Positions 1 through 9,259 of a stretch of 64,000 nucleotides of DNA are shown here, one piece after another; the first letter of the stretch is position 1; each line of letters begins with the position of its first letter. The stretch is from an uncultured Flavobacteriaceae bacterium (GTDB taxonomy: Bacteria; Bacteroidota; Bacteroidia; Flavobacteriales; Flavobacteriaceae). The position numbers were made by a program, and so were the translations under genes. Where the stretch lies: assembly GCA_947487895.1 (NCBI GenBank), contig CANKYF010000006.1, positions 124,001-188,000 on the forward strand, given 5' to 3'. The notes beneath the pieces were generated by a model that worked only from the letters and a program-made list of their open reading frames with translations, had not been told where the DNA came from and ran no database searches.

Positions 1-1
1 A

Positions 2-694
2 ATGCTCCTTATTCTAGTAGTATTATATATACCATTTTTTATAGTCTTATATATTCCAATTTATCAAGAAATGATGGAGCAAATTCAAAGTGGGGGCTAT
101 GATCCAAATAACGTTAATGGATTGGCTTATACGCAGTCTAATAATATGAAATTAATGACCCTAGGAATTACATTTGTAATTAGTTTATTTTCAACATTTT
201 TAATAGCGGGTTTTTACAGGTTAATAAAAAAGATAGATTTTGATGAATCGTATAGTATAAAGGATTTGTTCTTTTTTTTAAAAGGACAGTATATTCCAAA
301 AGTAATTACAATAGCTGCGTTTTCTTTAATGGTGGCTATGCTTAATTTATTTCTAGAGAAGGTTTTGCCAAATGGTTTAGCTACTACGCTAAGTTTATTT
401 GTAACTATAGTTTCTAGCGTTTATACTACTTTATTTGTTGTTTTTTTAGCATTTAATCCAGATTTAGATGTGTCTAGTATTTTTAGTTTAAGCTTTAACT
501 TAGGTACTAAAAAATGGTTGCTTATTTTTGGCTTAGCAGTTGTTACTGGTATTTTAGGGTTTTTAGGTGTAGTAGCTTGTGGTTTCGGAATTCTCTTTAC
601 AATATCAATCGTTTATCTACCTCCTTATTTAATATATAAGCAGATAGTTGGTTTTGATACTGTAGATAGTATAGATTTAATTGGTAAAGAATAA
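2..694 (+). CDS. Integral membrane protein, 5'-truncated by window edge
   Basis: The frame is open from the first base of the window. The protein is mostly hydrophobic, with about five membrane segments, and no catalytic motif is visible. It aligns end to end with the next gene: both have a Phe-Asn-Pro-Asp-Leu stretch, a (G/N)KKWL(L/I) motif, and a C-terminus reading GF-(D/N)-x-x-x-x-I-D-x-I-G. The paralogue has about 35 more N-terminal residues before the first membrane segment, so the Met at position 2 is probably internal and the true start lies outside the window. Similar flavobacterial proteins are sometimes given enzyme names without support. I assign no function. The pair may be co-transcribed (90 bp gap). 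Confidence 0.75.
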   Translation: MLLILVVLYIPFFIVLYIPIYQEMMEQIQSGGYDPNNVNGLAYTQSNNMKLMTLGITFVISLFSTFLIAGFYRLIKKIDFDESYSIKDLFFFLKGQYIPKVITIAAFSLMVAMLNLFLEKVLPNGLATTLSLFVTIVSSVYTTLFVVFLAFNPDLDVSSIFSLSFNLGTKKWLLIFGLAVVTGILGFLGVVACGFGILFTISIVYLPPYLIYKQIVGFDTVDSIDLIGKE

Positions 695-784
695 TATTTA
701 ATTCAGTTTTAAGAAAAAGGCATCAGATTTTAACTAAATCGTTTACTTTTATCATAAAAATAACACACGAAATATATTTAAAAA

Positions 785-1552
785 ATGAATAATACGAATA
801 CTTTATTAGAAAAAATAGCTAGAGCAAAAGATTTAGACTTCGGAACAATATTTAGTGATTCTATAGAGCTTTTTAAAAAAGTTTGGGTACAAGGACTTGT
901 AATTTTATTGCTTACTATGGCTTTTATGTTGCCTTTTTATTTAATAATGTATGTGCCTTTAATCGCTATGGGGGTTATGGATCCTGATTCATTTAATAAT
1001 GGAGGAGAACCAAACTTTGTTATGTTACTACCTTTTTATGGTTTAATGATTGTTTTTGCATTTTTTGCTTCAATAATTAGTGTTGGTCTTAAGGCAGCTT
1101 TTTTTAGAATTTGTAAACAAAAAGATTTAAACGAAGGGAAAAGCGATGATTACTTATATTTTTTTAAAAAACCATATTTAGGGAAAACGTGTAAAGTTGG
1201 TGCTGTATCTTTCTTAATAATAATAGCATCTTATTTATTATGTTTTTTTCCTGTTATATATGCAATGGTACCAGTAACATTAATTAATGTTATATATGCT
1301 TTTAATCCAGATTTGTCTGTTTCAGACTTGGTGAAAACAGGATTTAAATTAGGAAATAAAAAATGGTTAATAACATTTGGATTGATGTTTGTTGCGGGTA
1401 TACTAGCAAGTATAGTAGGTATGTTAATGTGTTTTATAGGTGTTTTTGCCACGTCAGCATTTGCTTATATTCCATTGTATTATATCTATAAAGAATCTAT
1501 TGGTTTTAATGAAACAACCGCAATAGATCAAATAGGCTTAATAGAAGAGTAG
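785..1552 (+). CDS. Integral membrane protein, paralogue of the preceding gene
   Basis: This is a complete 255-residue copy of the family. It has a soluble N-terminus of about 35 residues (rich in Lys, Asp and Phe), then about five to six hydrophobic segments. The shared motifs with the upstream gene are the Phe-Asn-Pro-Asp stretch, NKKWLI and the C-terminal GFNETTAIDQIG. There is no signal peptide and no recognisable enzymatic signature. The tandem arrangement points to duplication. A strong hairpin terminator directly downstream separates the pair from topA. The function is unknown; a role in the inner membrane is an inference from composition only. Confidence 0.8.
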   Translation: MNNTNTLLEKIARAKDLDFGTIFSDSIELFKKVWVQGLVILLLTMAFMLPFYLIMYVPLIAMGVMDPDSFNNGGEPNFVMLLPFYGLMIVFAFFASIISVGLKAAFFRICKQKDLNEGKSDDYLYFFKKPYLGKTCKVGAVSFLIIIASYLLCFFPVIYAMVPVTLINVIYAFNPDLSVSDLVKTGFKLGNKKWLITFGLMFVAGILASIVGMLMCFIGVFATSAFAYIPLYYIYKESIGFNETTAIDQIGLIEE

Positions 1553-1570
1553 AATCTTAAAATAAGATCG

Positions 1571-1609
1571 AAAAGCCTGTATTTATTGACTTAAATACAG
1601 GCTTTTTTT
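1571..1609 (+). terminator. Rho-independent terminator
   Basis: The arm AAAAGCCTGTATTTA and its complement TAAATACAGGCTTTT enclose a six-base loop, and a run of T follows. It ends the membrane-protein pair before topA. Confidence 0.9.
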
Positions 1610-1663
1610 AAAAAATATTATACACTTAATCTGCAAAATGCAGCAGATAAACTTTTTTTCATA

Positions 1664-1671
1664 TACATTTG
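1664..1671 (+). promoter_or_regulatory. Putative Bacteroidota -7 element (TACATTTG) of topA
   Basis: TACATTTG matches the TAnnTTTG consensus and lies 19 bases before the topA ATG. No clear TTG is seen at the -33 spacing, so the assignment is moderate. The resulting leader would be very short. Confidence 0.5.
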
Positions 1672-1690
1672 TAGCTCCAAAAAAGGAAGT

Positions 1691-4180
1691 ATGGCGAAGA
1701 ATTTAGTGATTGTAGAGTCACCAGCAAAAGCAAAAACTATAGAAAAATTTTTAGGAAAAGATTTTAAAGTGGAGTCTAGTTTCGGACACATTTCAGATCT
1801 TCCTTCAAAAGAATTAGGTGTAGACGTAGATGGTGATTTCAAACCCAAATACGAAGTTTCAAAAGATAAAAAAGCAGTAGTTAAAAAACTTAAGGAACTT
1901 GCAAAAAAAGCTGAAATGGTTTGGTTGGCAAGTGATGAAGACCGAGAGGGAGAAGCTATTGCGTGGCATTTAGCCGAAGCGTTAAAATTAGATAAAGAAA
2001 AAACAAAACGTATTGTTTTTCATGAGATTACTAAAACAGCCATTCAAAAGGCTATTGAGAATCCGCGTGGAATTGATTACGATTTAGTAGACGCTCAACA
2101 AGCCCGTAGAGTTTTAGATAGAATTGTTGGTTATGAGTTATCACCAGTACTTTGGAGAAAAGTAAAAGGAGGACTATCGGCAGGTAGAGTACAATCTGTT
2201 TCTGTAAGGTTGATTGTAGAAAAAGAAAGAGAAATTAAAGATTTTAAACCTGTAGCTTCTTATAGAATTGTAGCTGAGTTTTCAAATGAAAATGGGCAAG
2301 CATTTAAAGCTAAATTACCAAAGAACTTTTCATCTAAAGAAGAGGCAAAAGCGTTTTTAGAAAAAAATGCTTCAGCAGATTTTAAAGTAGCAGATTTACA
2401 GAAAAAGCCAGCAAAAAAATCGCCGGCAGCACCATTTACAACATCAACATTACAACAGGAGGCAGCACGTAAATTATATTTTTCAGTAAGCAAAACCATG
2501 ACAATGGCACAACGCCTTTATGAAGCTGGTTTAATCACTTACATGAGAACAGATAGTACAAACCTATCTAATGAAGCGCGTCAGGGAGCCCAAGCAGAAA
2601 TTGAAAAAGCATACGGAGACAATTATAGTAACCCTAGAAATTATACAGGAAAATCTAAAGGAGCCCAAGAGGCGCATGAGGCTATCAGACCTACAGACTT
2701 TTCTAGACATTCAGTAGAGATAGATAGAGATCAAGCACGTTTGTATGAATTAATTTGGAAACGAGCTATTGCATCTCAAATGAGTGATGCGCAGTTAGAA
2801 CGTACTAATGTTAAAATAAATGCATCAACACATAATGAAACATTTACCGCAAATGGAGAGGTAATTACTTTTGATGGTTTTTTAAAAGTGTATTTAGAAG
2901 GTACAGATGATGAAAATGTAGAGCAAGAAGGTATGTTACCAGCAATGAAAGTAAATGAAACATTGTTGAATAACTTTATTACTGCTACAGAACGTTATAC
3001 ACGTCCGCCAGCAAGATTTACAGAGGCTGCTTTAGTTAAAAAATTAGAAGAGTTAGGTATCGGGCGTCCATCTACATACGCACCAACAATTTCTACTATT
3101 CAAAATAGAAATTATGTTGAAAAAGGAACTGTAGAAGGTGTAGAAAGAAGCTATTCGCAACTCACTTTAAAAAATGGTAGTGTTACAGATAAGGCATTAA
3201 CAGAAAAAGTAGGTTCAGATAAAGGGAAATTAGTACCTACAGATATAGGTATGATTGTAACAGACTTTTTAGTAAATCATTTTGATCAAATTCTAGATTA
3301 CAATTTTACAGCAAAAGTTGAAGAAGATTTTGATAGTATAGCAGATGGGGATGAAGATTGGACTAAGATGATGAAGTCGTTTTGGAAAGATTTCCATCCA
3401 AAAGTAGAGGATGTAAAAGAAAATGCAGAAAGAGAGTCTGGTGAACGCATTTTAGGTAAAGATCCTAAAACAGGTAGGCAAGTAAGTGTGCGTTTAGGAA
3501 GATTTGGTCCTATGGTGCAGATAGGAACAGTAGATGAAGAAGAAAAACCACAATTTGCAAGTTTAAGTCCAGACCAGCAATTAACAACTATTACTTTTGA
3601 AGAAGCAATGGATTTATTTCAGCTTCCAAAAAGTTTAGGGGAATATGAAGGCGAAGATATTCAAGTAAATAATGGTCGTTTTGGTCCTTATGTTAAATTT
3701 GGTAGTCAGTTTGTGTCTTTACCAAAAGGAACAGACCCATTAAGTGTAGATTTAGATGATGCTATTGTTTTAATTAAAGAAAAACAAAAAGCAGATGCGC
3801 CTATATATGTTTACAAAGATTTACCAGTGCAAAAAGGAAAAGGGCGTTTTGGGCCATTTATAAAATGGAACAACATGTTCATTAATGTGAACAAAAAATA
3901 CGATTGGGATAATCTTTCAGATGAGGATATAGTGGAATTAATAGAAGCTAAAATTCAAAAGGAAATAGAAAAGGTTATTCACAATTGGGAAGAAGAAGGA
4001 GTGAGAGTAGAAAAGGCACGTTGGGGAAGACATAATGTAATTCAAGGAAAAGTGAAAGTTGAATTAGCAAAAACTGTTGATGTTTCTGAAATGACACTTG
4101 AAGAAGCAAAAGCAATTATAGAAGCCAACGCACCAAAGAAAAAAACGACTAGAAAAAAATCAACCGCAAAAAAGAAGTAA
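1691..4180 (+). CDS. topA: DNA topoisomerase I (type IA)
   Basis: TopA relaxes negatively supercoiled DNA through a transient 5'-phosphotyrosine link. The TOPRIM domain spans residues 3-120, with the N-terminal ESPAKAKTIEKF motif and the acidic cluster DEDREGE at 82-88 that binds Mg. The catalytic tyrosine is Y284 in GLITYMRTDS. The C-terminal part (from about residue 600) carries repeated GRFGP-type topoisomerase C-terminal repeats (for example GRFGPMVQIG, GRFGPYVKFG) instead of cysteine zinc fingers. It ends in a Lys/Arg-rich tail that may bind DNA. Length 829 is usual for the phylum. The arginase-fold gene follows after 5 bp and is probably co-transcribed. Confidence 0.97.
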   Translation: MAKNLVIVESPAKAKTIEKFLGKDFKVESSFGHISDLPSKELGVDVDGDFKPKYEVSKDKKAVVKKLKELAKKAEMVWLASDEDREGEAIAWHLAEALKLDKEKTKRIVFHEITKTAIQKAIENPRGIDYDLVDAQQARRVLDRIVGYELSPVLWRKVKGGLSAGRVQSVSVRLIVEKEREIKDFKPVASYRIVAEFSNENGQAFKAKLPKNFSSKEEAKAFLEKNASADFKVADLQKKPAKKSPAAPFTTSTLQQEAARKLYFSVSKTMTMAQRLYEAGLITYMRTDSTNLSNEARQGAQAEIEKAYGDNYSNPRNYTGKSKGAQEAHEAIRPTDFSRHSVEIDRDQARLYELIWKRAIASQMSDAQLERTNVKINASTHNETFTANGEVITFDGFLKVYLEGTDDENVEQEGMLPAMKVNETLLNNFITATERYTRPPARFTEAALVKKLEELGIGRPSTYAPTISTIQNRNYVEKGTVEGVERSYSQLTLKNGSVTDKALTEKVGSDKGKLVPTDIGMIVTDFLVNHFDQILDYNFTAKVEEDFDSIADGDEDWTKMMKSFWKDFHPKVEDVKENAERESGERILGKDPKTGRQVSVRLGRFGPMVQIGTVDEEEKPQFASLSPDQQLTTITFEEAMDLFQLPKSLGEYEGEDIQVNNGRFGPYVKFGSQFVSLPKGTDPLSVDLDDAIVLIKEKQKADAPIYVYKDLPVQKGKGRFGPFIKWNNMFINVNKKYDWDNLSDEDIVELIEAKIQKEIEKVIHNWEEEGVRVEKARWGRHNVIQGKVKVELAKTVDVSEMTLEEAKAIIEANAPKKKTTRKKSTAKKK

Positions 4181-4185
4181 TATAA

Positions 4186-5352
4186 ATGAATTTTAATTTT
4201 TTATCCCCAGTTTCAGATTTAGTCTTAGCTCATAATGAGTTGCTATCTACACAAAGCTTAGGGAAAAAAATTAAAATTCATACTGAGCAACAAGGTATTC
4301 CAGATTTAGATGATGTTAATATTGTAATAATTGGTGTTCTTGAAAACCGTAATGATATTAATTACATAGGAGAAGAGTTTAGTTTAGATGAAATTAGAAA
4401 GTCTTTCTACAGCCTTTTTCCAGGAACATGGAATGCATCGGTAGCCGATTTAGGAGATATCAATAAAGGAGAAAGTATAGAAGACACCTACTTTGCCTTA
4501 AAAACGGCGATTAATATTTTAGTTAAAAAAAATATCACTCCAATTATTTTGGGGGGTACTCAAGATTTAACATATGCTAACTATAGGGCGTATGATAACT
4601 TAATACCTATGGTTAATGTTGTAAATGTTGATAGTAAGTTTGATCTTGGTGATTCAGCAAAACCTATGAAGAATAATAGTTTTGTTGGAAAGATAATTCT
4701 AGATCAACCTTATAATTTGTTCAATTACGCTACCATTGGTTATCAAACCTATTTTAACTCTCAAGAAGAAATAGATTTAATGGATCAATTATATTTTGAA
4801 TCCTATAGATTAGGTCAAGTGTCTAATAATATTTCACTAGTAGAGCCTGTATTAAGAGATGCTAATATTGTTAGCGTAGATTTAACTTCTATAAAAAGTT
4901 CAGAAGTGAGTTTAAAACAGAAGTTTTCTCCTAATGGTTTAGATGGAAAAGAAATTTGTGCCATTGCTAGATATGCAGGTATAAGTAATAAGGTGTCCTC
5001 TTTTGGTATTTATGAATATAAACCATCTAAAGATGATGAGATAACGGCTATGCTAGTGTCTCAAATGATGTGGTATTTCATAGAGGGTTATAACTATAGG
5101 GTAAAAGATGATGATTTTTCAAATGATAATAATTTTCAAAAGTTTATTGCGCTAGTAGAAGATGAAGAACTCATTTTTTATAAAAGTAATAAAACAGGCA
5201 GATGGTGGATTGAGATACCTTTTTTAACAGAAGTCAATAATAAATTGAAAAGACATACGTTATTACCTTGCATGCATGAAGATTACTTGGAGGCTTGCAA
5301 TAATAAGGTTCCTGAACGTTGGTATAAAGCGTTCAGAAAGAACTGTGTTTAA
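4186..5352 (+). CDS. Arginase/formiminoglutamase-fold protein with degenerate metal site
   Basis: This 388-residue protein has the ureohydrolase pattern of strands ending in metal-binding loops. The usual GGDHS loop appears as GGTQD (about residues 123-127), the DAHxD loop as DSKFD, and the SxDxD loop as SVDLTS. So the first His, the His of DAHxD and one Asp of the last pair are replaced. Family members with intact loops hydrolyse guanidino compounds using two Mn ions. Here that chemistry is doubtful, although the fold looks preserved. The 5 bp gap to topA and the following gld operon suggest a conserved neighbourhood. A non-enzymatic role is inference. Confidence 0.75.
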   Translation: MNFNFLSPVSDLVLAHNELLSTQSLGKKIKIHTEQQGIPDLDDVNIVIIGVLENRNDINYIGEEFSLDEIRKSFYSLFPGTWNASVADLGDINKGESIEDTYFALKTAINILVKKNITPIILGGTQDLTYANYRAYDNLIPMVNVVNVDSKFDLGDSAKPMKNNSFVGKIILDQPYNLFNYATIGYQTYFNSQEEIDLMDQLYFESYRLGQVSNNISLVEPVLRDANIVSVDLTSIKSSEVSLKQKFSPNGLDGKEICAIARYAGISNKVSSFGIYEYKPSKDDEITAMLVSQMMWYFIEGYNYRVKDDDFSNDNNFQKFIALVEDEELIFYKSNKTGRWWIEIPFLTEVNNKLKRHTLLPCMHEDYLEACNNKVPERWYKAFRKNCV

Positions 5353-5375
5353 ACCACTTACAGGAGATGATAAGT

Positions 5376-5425
5376 AAAATACATCGTTGAACGGCTAATT
5401 TTCCACGATGAAATGTATTTTTTTT
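5376..5425 (+). terminator. Probable terminator after the topA operon
   Basis: AAAATACAT pairs with ATGTATTTT around an inner CGT/ACG helix, followed by a T run. It lies 24 bases after the upstream stop codon and before gldK. Confidence 0.7.
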
Positions 5426-5516
5426 AGAGAAAAAGTTGTTTTTTAGAAATTATATAAATATGTTTACACCACAAAAATTAAAAGCTTAATTAATTAACCT
5501 CGAGTTTACTATAGAC

Positions 5517-6887
5517 ATGAAGAAATTTATTTTATTAACCGCAGTAATAACAATACTAACTAGTTGTGGCTCTCAAGATAGAGGTGAACTAGTGGGTGCC
5601 AAGGGTAAAAAATGGCATCCTGAGAAGCCTTATGGGATGGAGCTTATCCCAGGAGGAGCGTACATCATGGGTAAAGCAGATGATGATTTGGCAGGAGTAC
5701 AGGATGCACCAGCAAAAACTGTTACCGTTAGAGCATTCTACATGGACGCAACCGAGATAACTAATAGTGAATACAGACAATTTGTTCATTGGGTTAGAGA
5801 CTCAATAGTAAGAATGAAATTAGCAATTCTTGCAGATGAGGTTGGTTTAACTCAAGAAGATGAAGGAACTATTGGGGAATTTGCATTTAAAGATGCAGAT
5901 ACTACAGACATGACTGTTTATGAAAAATATATGTTTGAAAACTACACTGGTTTGGGACCTACAGGACTAGAAGGTAGAAAAATTAACCATGACGTAGATT
6001 TAGTTTATGATACATCTGAATATATAGATGAATATTATGCTGAAGTTATGGATACCATGTATTTACCAATGGAAGAGTCTTATAATGGTCAACGTACTTG
6101 GGATGTAAAGAAATTTAAGTTCCAGTATAACTATATGGATATTAAAGAAGCAGCAAGAAACAGAGGTGTAGATCGTAAAGATGTTATTATAAAAGAAGAA
6201 GTTGAAATTTATCCAGATACTACAGTTTGGATTAGAGATTTTGCTTATTCTTATAATGAGCCAATGCACAATGACTATTTCTGGCATGATGCATATAGTA
6301 GTTATCCTGTAGTTGGCGTTACTTGGCAACAAGCAAAAGCGTTTTGCGAGTGGAGAACTATTAACAAAAACTCTTACCAAAAATCTAAAAAAGGAGCATC
6401 TTTAGTAAACAGATTTAGATTACCATCTGAGGCAGAATGGGAGTATGCAGCTAGAGGAGGTCTTCAAGCGGCAACATATCCATGGGGTGGTCCTTATACA
6501 AAAAGTGATAGAGGATGTTTTATGGCAAACTTTAAGCCTGTAAGGGGTGATTATGCCGCAGATCAAGCATTATATACTGTAGAAGCTAAGTCTTACGAAC
6601 CTAATGATTATAATTTATATAATATGGCAGGAAATGTAGCTGAATGGGTAAATGCTTCTTATGATCCAGCATCTTATGAGTATACTTCAACAATCAATCC
6701 AAATGTTAATGATGATGATAATACACGTAAAGTAATTAGAGGAGGTTCTTGGAAAGATGTTGCTTACTTTTTACAAGTAAGTTCAAGAGATTATGAATAT
6801 GCAGATTCAGCAAGAAGTTATATAGGTTTTAGAACAGTACAAGATTACTTAGGAACTAAAACTACTGGTAACGGGAAAAAGCAATAA
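5517..6887 (+). CDS. gldK: Gliding motility/T9SS lipoprotein GldK
   Basis: GldK is an outer-membrane lipoprotein that forms, with GldN, the periplasmic ring of the type IX secretion system. The start gives a short signal peptide ending in the lipobox LTSC. The rest is a formylglycine-generating-enzyme-like (FGE-sulfatase) fold: GMELIPGGAYIMG near the N-terminus, EITNSEYRQFV, GVTWQQAKAFCEWR, RLPSEAEWEYAARGG, YNLYNMAGNVAEWV and VIRGGSWKD. An insertion of roughly 150 residues sits between the first and second blocks, as is usual for GldK. It is the first gene of gldKLMN and is followed by gldL after 81 bp. No enzymatic activity is expected for this family. Confidence 0.95.
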   Translation: MKKFILLTAVITILTSCGSQDRGELVGAKGKKWHPEKPYGMELIPGGAYIMGKADDDLAGVQDAPAKTVTVRAFYMDATEITNSEYRQFVHWVRDSIVRMKLAILADEVGLTQEDEGTIGEFAFKDADTTDMTVYEKYMFENYTGLGPTGLEGRKINHDVDLVYDTSEYIDEYYAEVMDTMYLPMEESYNGQRTWDVKKFKFQYNYMDIKEAARNRGVDRKDVIIKEEVEIYPDTTVWIRDFAYSYNEPMHNDYFWHDAYSSYPVVGVTWQQAKAFCEWRTINKNSYQKSKKGASLVNRFRLPSEAEWEYAARGGLQAATYPWGGPYTKSDRGCFMANFKPVRGDYAADQALYTVEAKSYEPNDYNLYNMAGNVAEWVNASYDPASYEYTSTINPNVNDDDNTRKVIRGGSWKDVAYFLQVSSRDYEYADSARSYIGFRTVQDYLGTKTTGNGKKQ

Positions 6888-6968
6888 AAATTTTATCTAA
6901 TCAAATTTAAATACTATTAATTAACCTACTTAAGTACAACCTACTTAAATTAAAAAAACCGAGAAATT

Positions 6969-7610
6969 ATGGCACAGTCAAAAGCAAGTAAAAAATTTAT
7001 GAATTTAGCTTACGGATTAGGAGCATCAATCGTAATCGTTGGAGCATTATTCAAAATTATTCACTTTGAAATTGGACCTTTAACAGGTAACGTAATGTTA
7101 ACTATTGGTCTTGTAACAGAAGCACTTATTTTTGCAATTTCAGCATTCGAACCTGTAGAAGACGATTTAGATTGGTCTTTAGTGTACCCAGAATTAGCAG
7201 GAGGAGCTAGAACAGAAAGAGGAGCTGCAGATGAAAACCCACAAGGGTTATTATCTAAGAAATTAGATAGTTTATTAAAAGAAGCTAAAATTGATGGAGA
7301 ATTAATCTCTAGCCTAGGAGAAAGTATTAAAAACTTTGAAGGTGCCGCTAAAAACATGTCATCTACTGTAGATTCTATTGAAGCTACTAAGAAATATGGT
7401 GAAGAATTATCTTTAGCAGCTGCTCAAATGGAGTCTTTAAATACTATGTATAAAGTACAAATGGAAAGTATTAATAAACAAACAAGTATTAATGAAGAGT
7501 CTGTAGAAAATGCAGCTAAATTAAAAGAGCAAATGCAATCTTTAGCATCTAACTTATCTTCATTAAACGGTGTATATGGTGGAATGTTATCAGCAATGAA
7601 CAAAGACTAA
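6969..7610 (+). CDS. gldL: T9SS inner-membrane motor protein GldL
   Basis: GldL and GldM form the proton-driven rotary motor of the type IX secretion system. Residues 1-60 contain two transmembrane helices: the first covers LAYGLGASIVIVGALFKIIHF and the second VMLTIGLVTEALIFAISAF, with a conserved glutamate (TEAL) inside the second. The cytoplasmic remainder is a helical, coiled-coil-like region rich in Ser, Ala, Glu and Lys. The length of 213 is typical. The upstream gap holds the TAATTAACCT motif that also precedes gldK and, as TAATTAACC, gldM. Confidence 0.95.
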   Translation: MAQSKASKKFMNLAYGLGASIVIVGALFKIIHFEIGPLTGNVMLTIGLVTEALIFAISAFEPVEDDLDWSLVYPELAGGARTERGAADENPQGLLSKKLDSLLKEAKIDGELISSLGESIKNFEGAAKNMSSTVDSIEATKKYGEELSLAAAQMESLNTMYKVQMESINKQTSINEESVENAAKLKEQMQSLASNLSSLNGVYGGMLSAMNKD

Positions 7611-7659
7611 TTAGGGGGTTCCCAAATTAATTATTAATTAACCAAAACCTAATTAGAAA

Positions 7660-9219
7660 ATGGCAGGAAATAATTTATCACCAAGACAGAAGATGATTAA
7701 TCTGATGTATTTAATCTTCATTGCGATGTTAGCATTAAATATGTCTAAAGAAGTGCTTTCAGCCTTCGGATTAATGAACGAAAAGCTTTCACAGTCTAAC
7801 GAAGCTGCATCACTACGTAATGAAGCGTTTGTAGCAAGTTTAGATGTAAAAGCTGAAGATCAACCAGAAAAATATGAGCCTTTAAAAGCTAAAGCGCATC
7901 AAATTGATGAGTTAGCAACTAATTTTAATAGTTATCTTGATGAACTAAAAGGCAAAATGGTAGCAACAGTAGATGATCCTACAGAATATGAAATTATGGA
8001 TAAAGGAGATTACCTTGACCAAAATTTCTTTAAAGGAGATATCATCAAACCTGAAGGGCAAAGATTCTTAGATGAAATAGCTAAATTTAGAGAAGGTGTT
8101 GCTAAAATACTTGAAGGAGAAAAGGGTATGGAGAACATCGTTAAAGATGTGCAAAAGAACTTTAGTACAGAGAATAAAGATGGTGTTGGAACTCAAACAT
8201 GGTTAGACAGAAACTATAAAGGTTTTCCTTTAGTAGCGTCTTTAACAAAAATGACTCAAATGCAAGCAGATATTAAGACTACTGAGTCTCAAGTGTTATC
8301 TGCAATGTTAGAAGGAACACTTTCTAGTGAAGTTTCTATGACCAACTATTCTACTTTAATGGAAACATCAAAAGCTGCTTACTTTAACGGTGAGAAGTTT
8401 GATGGAGAAATTGTGTTAGGTAGAACAGATGCTTCTACAAAACCAGCAAGAGTAGAATTAACTTTAGATGGTAGAAAATTAGAAGAAGGAAAGCATTTTA
8501 CTTTAGAAGGTGGGAAGGTTAAATTAAACGTTAACTCTGGAGCCGCTGGAGAACATAAAATTGAAGGTAAACTAATCTTTGCTCAAGATGGTGAAGAAGT
8601 AGAAGTTCCAGTAAGTCAAAAATTTGCTACTGTGCCAAAACCTAATGCAGCTACTATTTCTGCTGATAAAATGAATGTGGTTTATCGTGGTGTAAAAAAC
8701 CCTATGACTATATCATTTGCAGGTGTTGCTAATAATAAAATTAGCGCTAATGCTCCTGGTTTATCAAGAGTTTCTGGTAGTAAATATATTATGAATGCTA
8801 CTACAGTAAAAGGTAGAGAAGTTACAATTAATGTAACAGGTACTTTACCAGATGGTCAAAGGGTATCAGATAATGCTAAGTTTAGAATTAAAGATTTACC
8901 AAAACCAACAGGAACAGTAAGAGGAGAAGATGGTTCATTAAAAATGGCTAAAAACTCTCTTGAAATTTCTACAGTTGGAGCTAAGTTTGATGATTTTGAT
9001 TTTGAATTACCATTAAAGGTGACAGGATTTAAATTTAAAGTTCCAGGTCAACCAACAATTACTGTTAGTGGTAGTAAGTTAAATAGTAGAGCAAAAGCAG
9101 CTTTACGTAAAGCTAAAAGAGGTTCTGGTGTTCAGATATTTGATATTCAAGCAAAAGCTAGCGGAGTTAGTGTAAGGCTTAAGAAAGTATCTCCAGTATT
9201 TGTTGAGCTTACAAACTAG
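7660..9219 (+). CDS. gldM: T9SS inner-membrane/periplasmic motor protein GldM
   Basis: GldM spans the periplasm from the GldL motor to the GldKN ring. Residues 8-28 form the single N-terminal transmembrane helix (RQKMINLMYLIFIAMLALN). The first periplasmic domain follows, with FGLMNEKL at 36-43 and the signature KGFPLVASLTKMTQMQADI at 187-205, then the beta-rich domains to residue 519. All domains are present. A second, shortened homologue covering only the first domain lies at 59.9 kb in this window. The gene is in the gldKLMN operon, with gldN 40 bp downstream. Confidence 0.96.
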   Translation: MAGNNLSPRQKMINLMYLIFIAMLALNMSKEVLSAFGLMNEKLSQSNEAASLRNEAFVASLDVKAEDQPEKYEPLKAKAHQIDELATNFNSYLDELKGKMVATVDDPTEYEIMDKGDYLDQNFFKGDIIKPEGQRFLDEIAKFREGVAKILEGEKGMENIVKDVQKNFSTENKDGVGTQTWLDRNYKGFPLVASLTKMTQMQADIKTTESQVLSAMLEGTLSSEVSMTNYSTLMETSKAAYFNGEKFDGEIVLGRTDASTKPARVELTLDGRKLEEGKHFTLEGGKVKLNVNSGAAGEHKIEGKLIFAQDGEEVEVPVSQKFATVPKPNAATISADKMNVVYRGVKNPMTISFAGVANNKISANAPGLSRVSGSKYIMNATTVKGREVTINVTGTLPDGQRVSDNAKFRIKDLPKPTGTVRGEDGSLKMAKNSLEISTVGAKFDDFDFELPLKVTGFKFKVPGQPTITVSGSKLNSRAKAALRKAKRGSGVQIFDIQAKASGVSVRLKKVSPVFVELTN

Positions 9220-9259
9220 AAATTAAGGGAAATTACCCTAAAAATAAAAAGTAAAGAAA

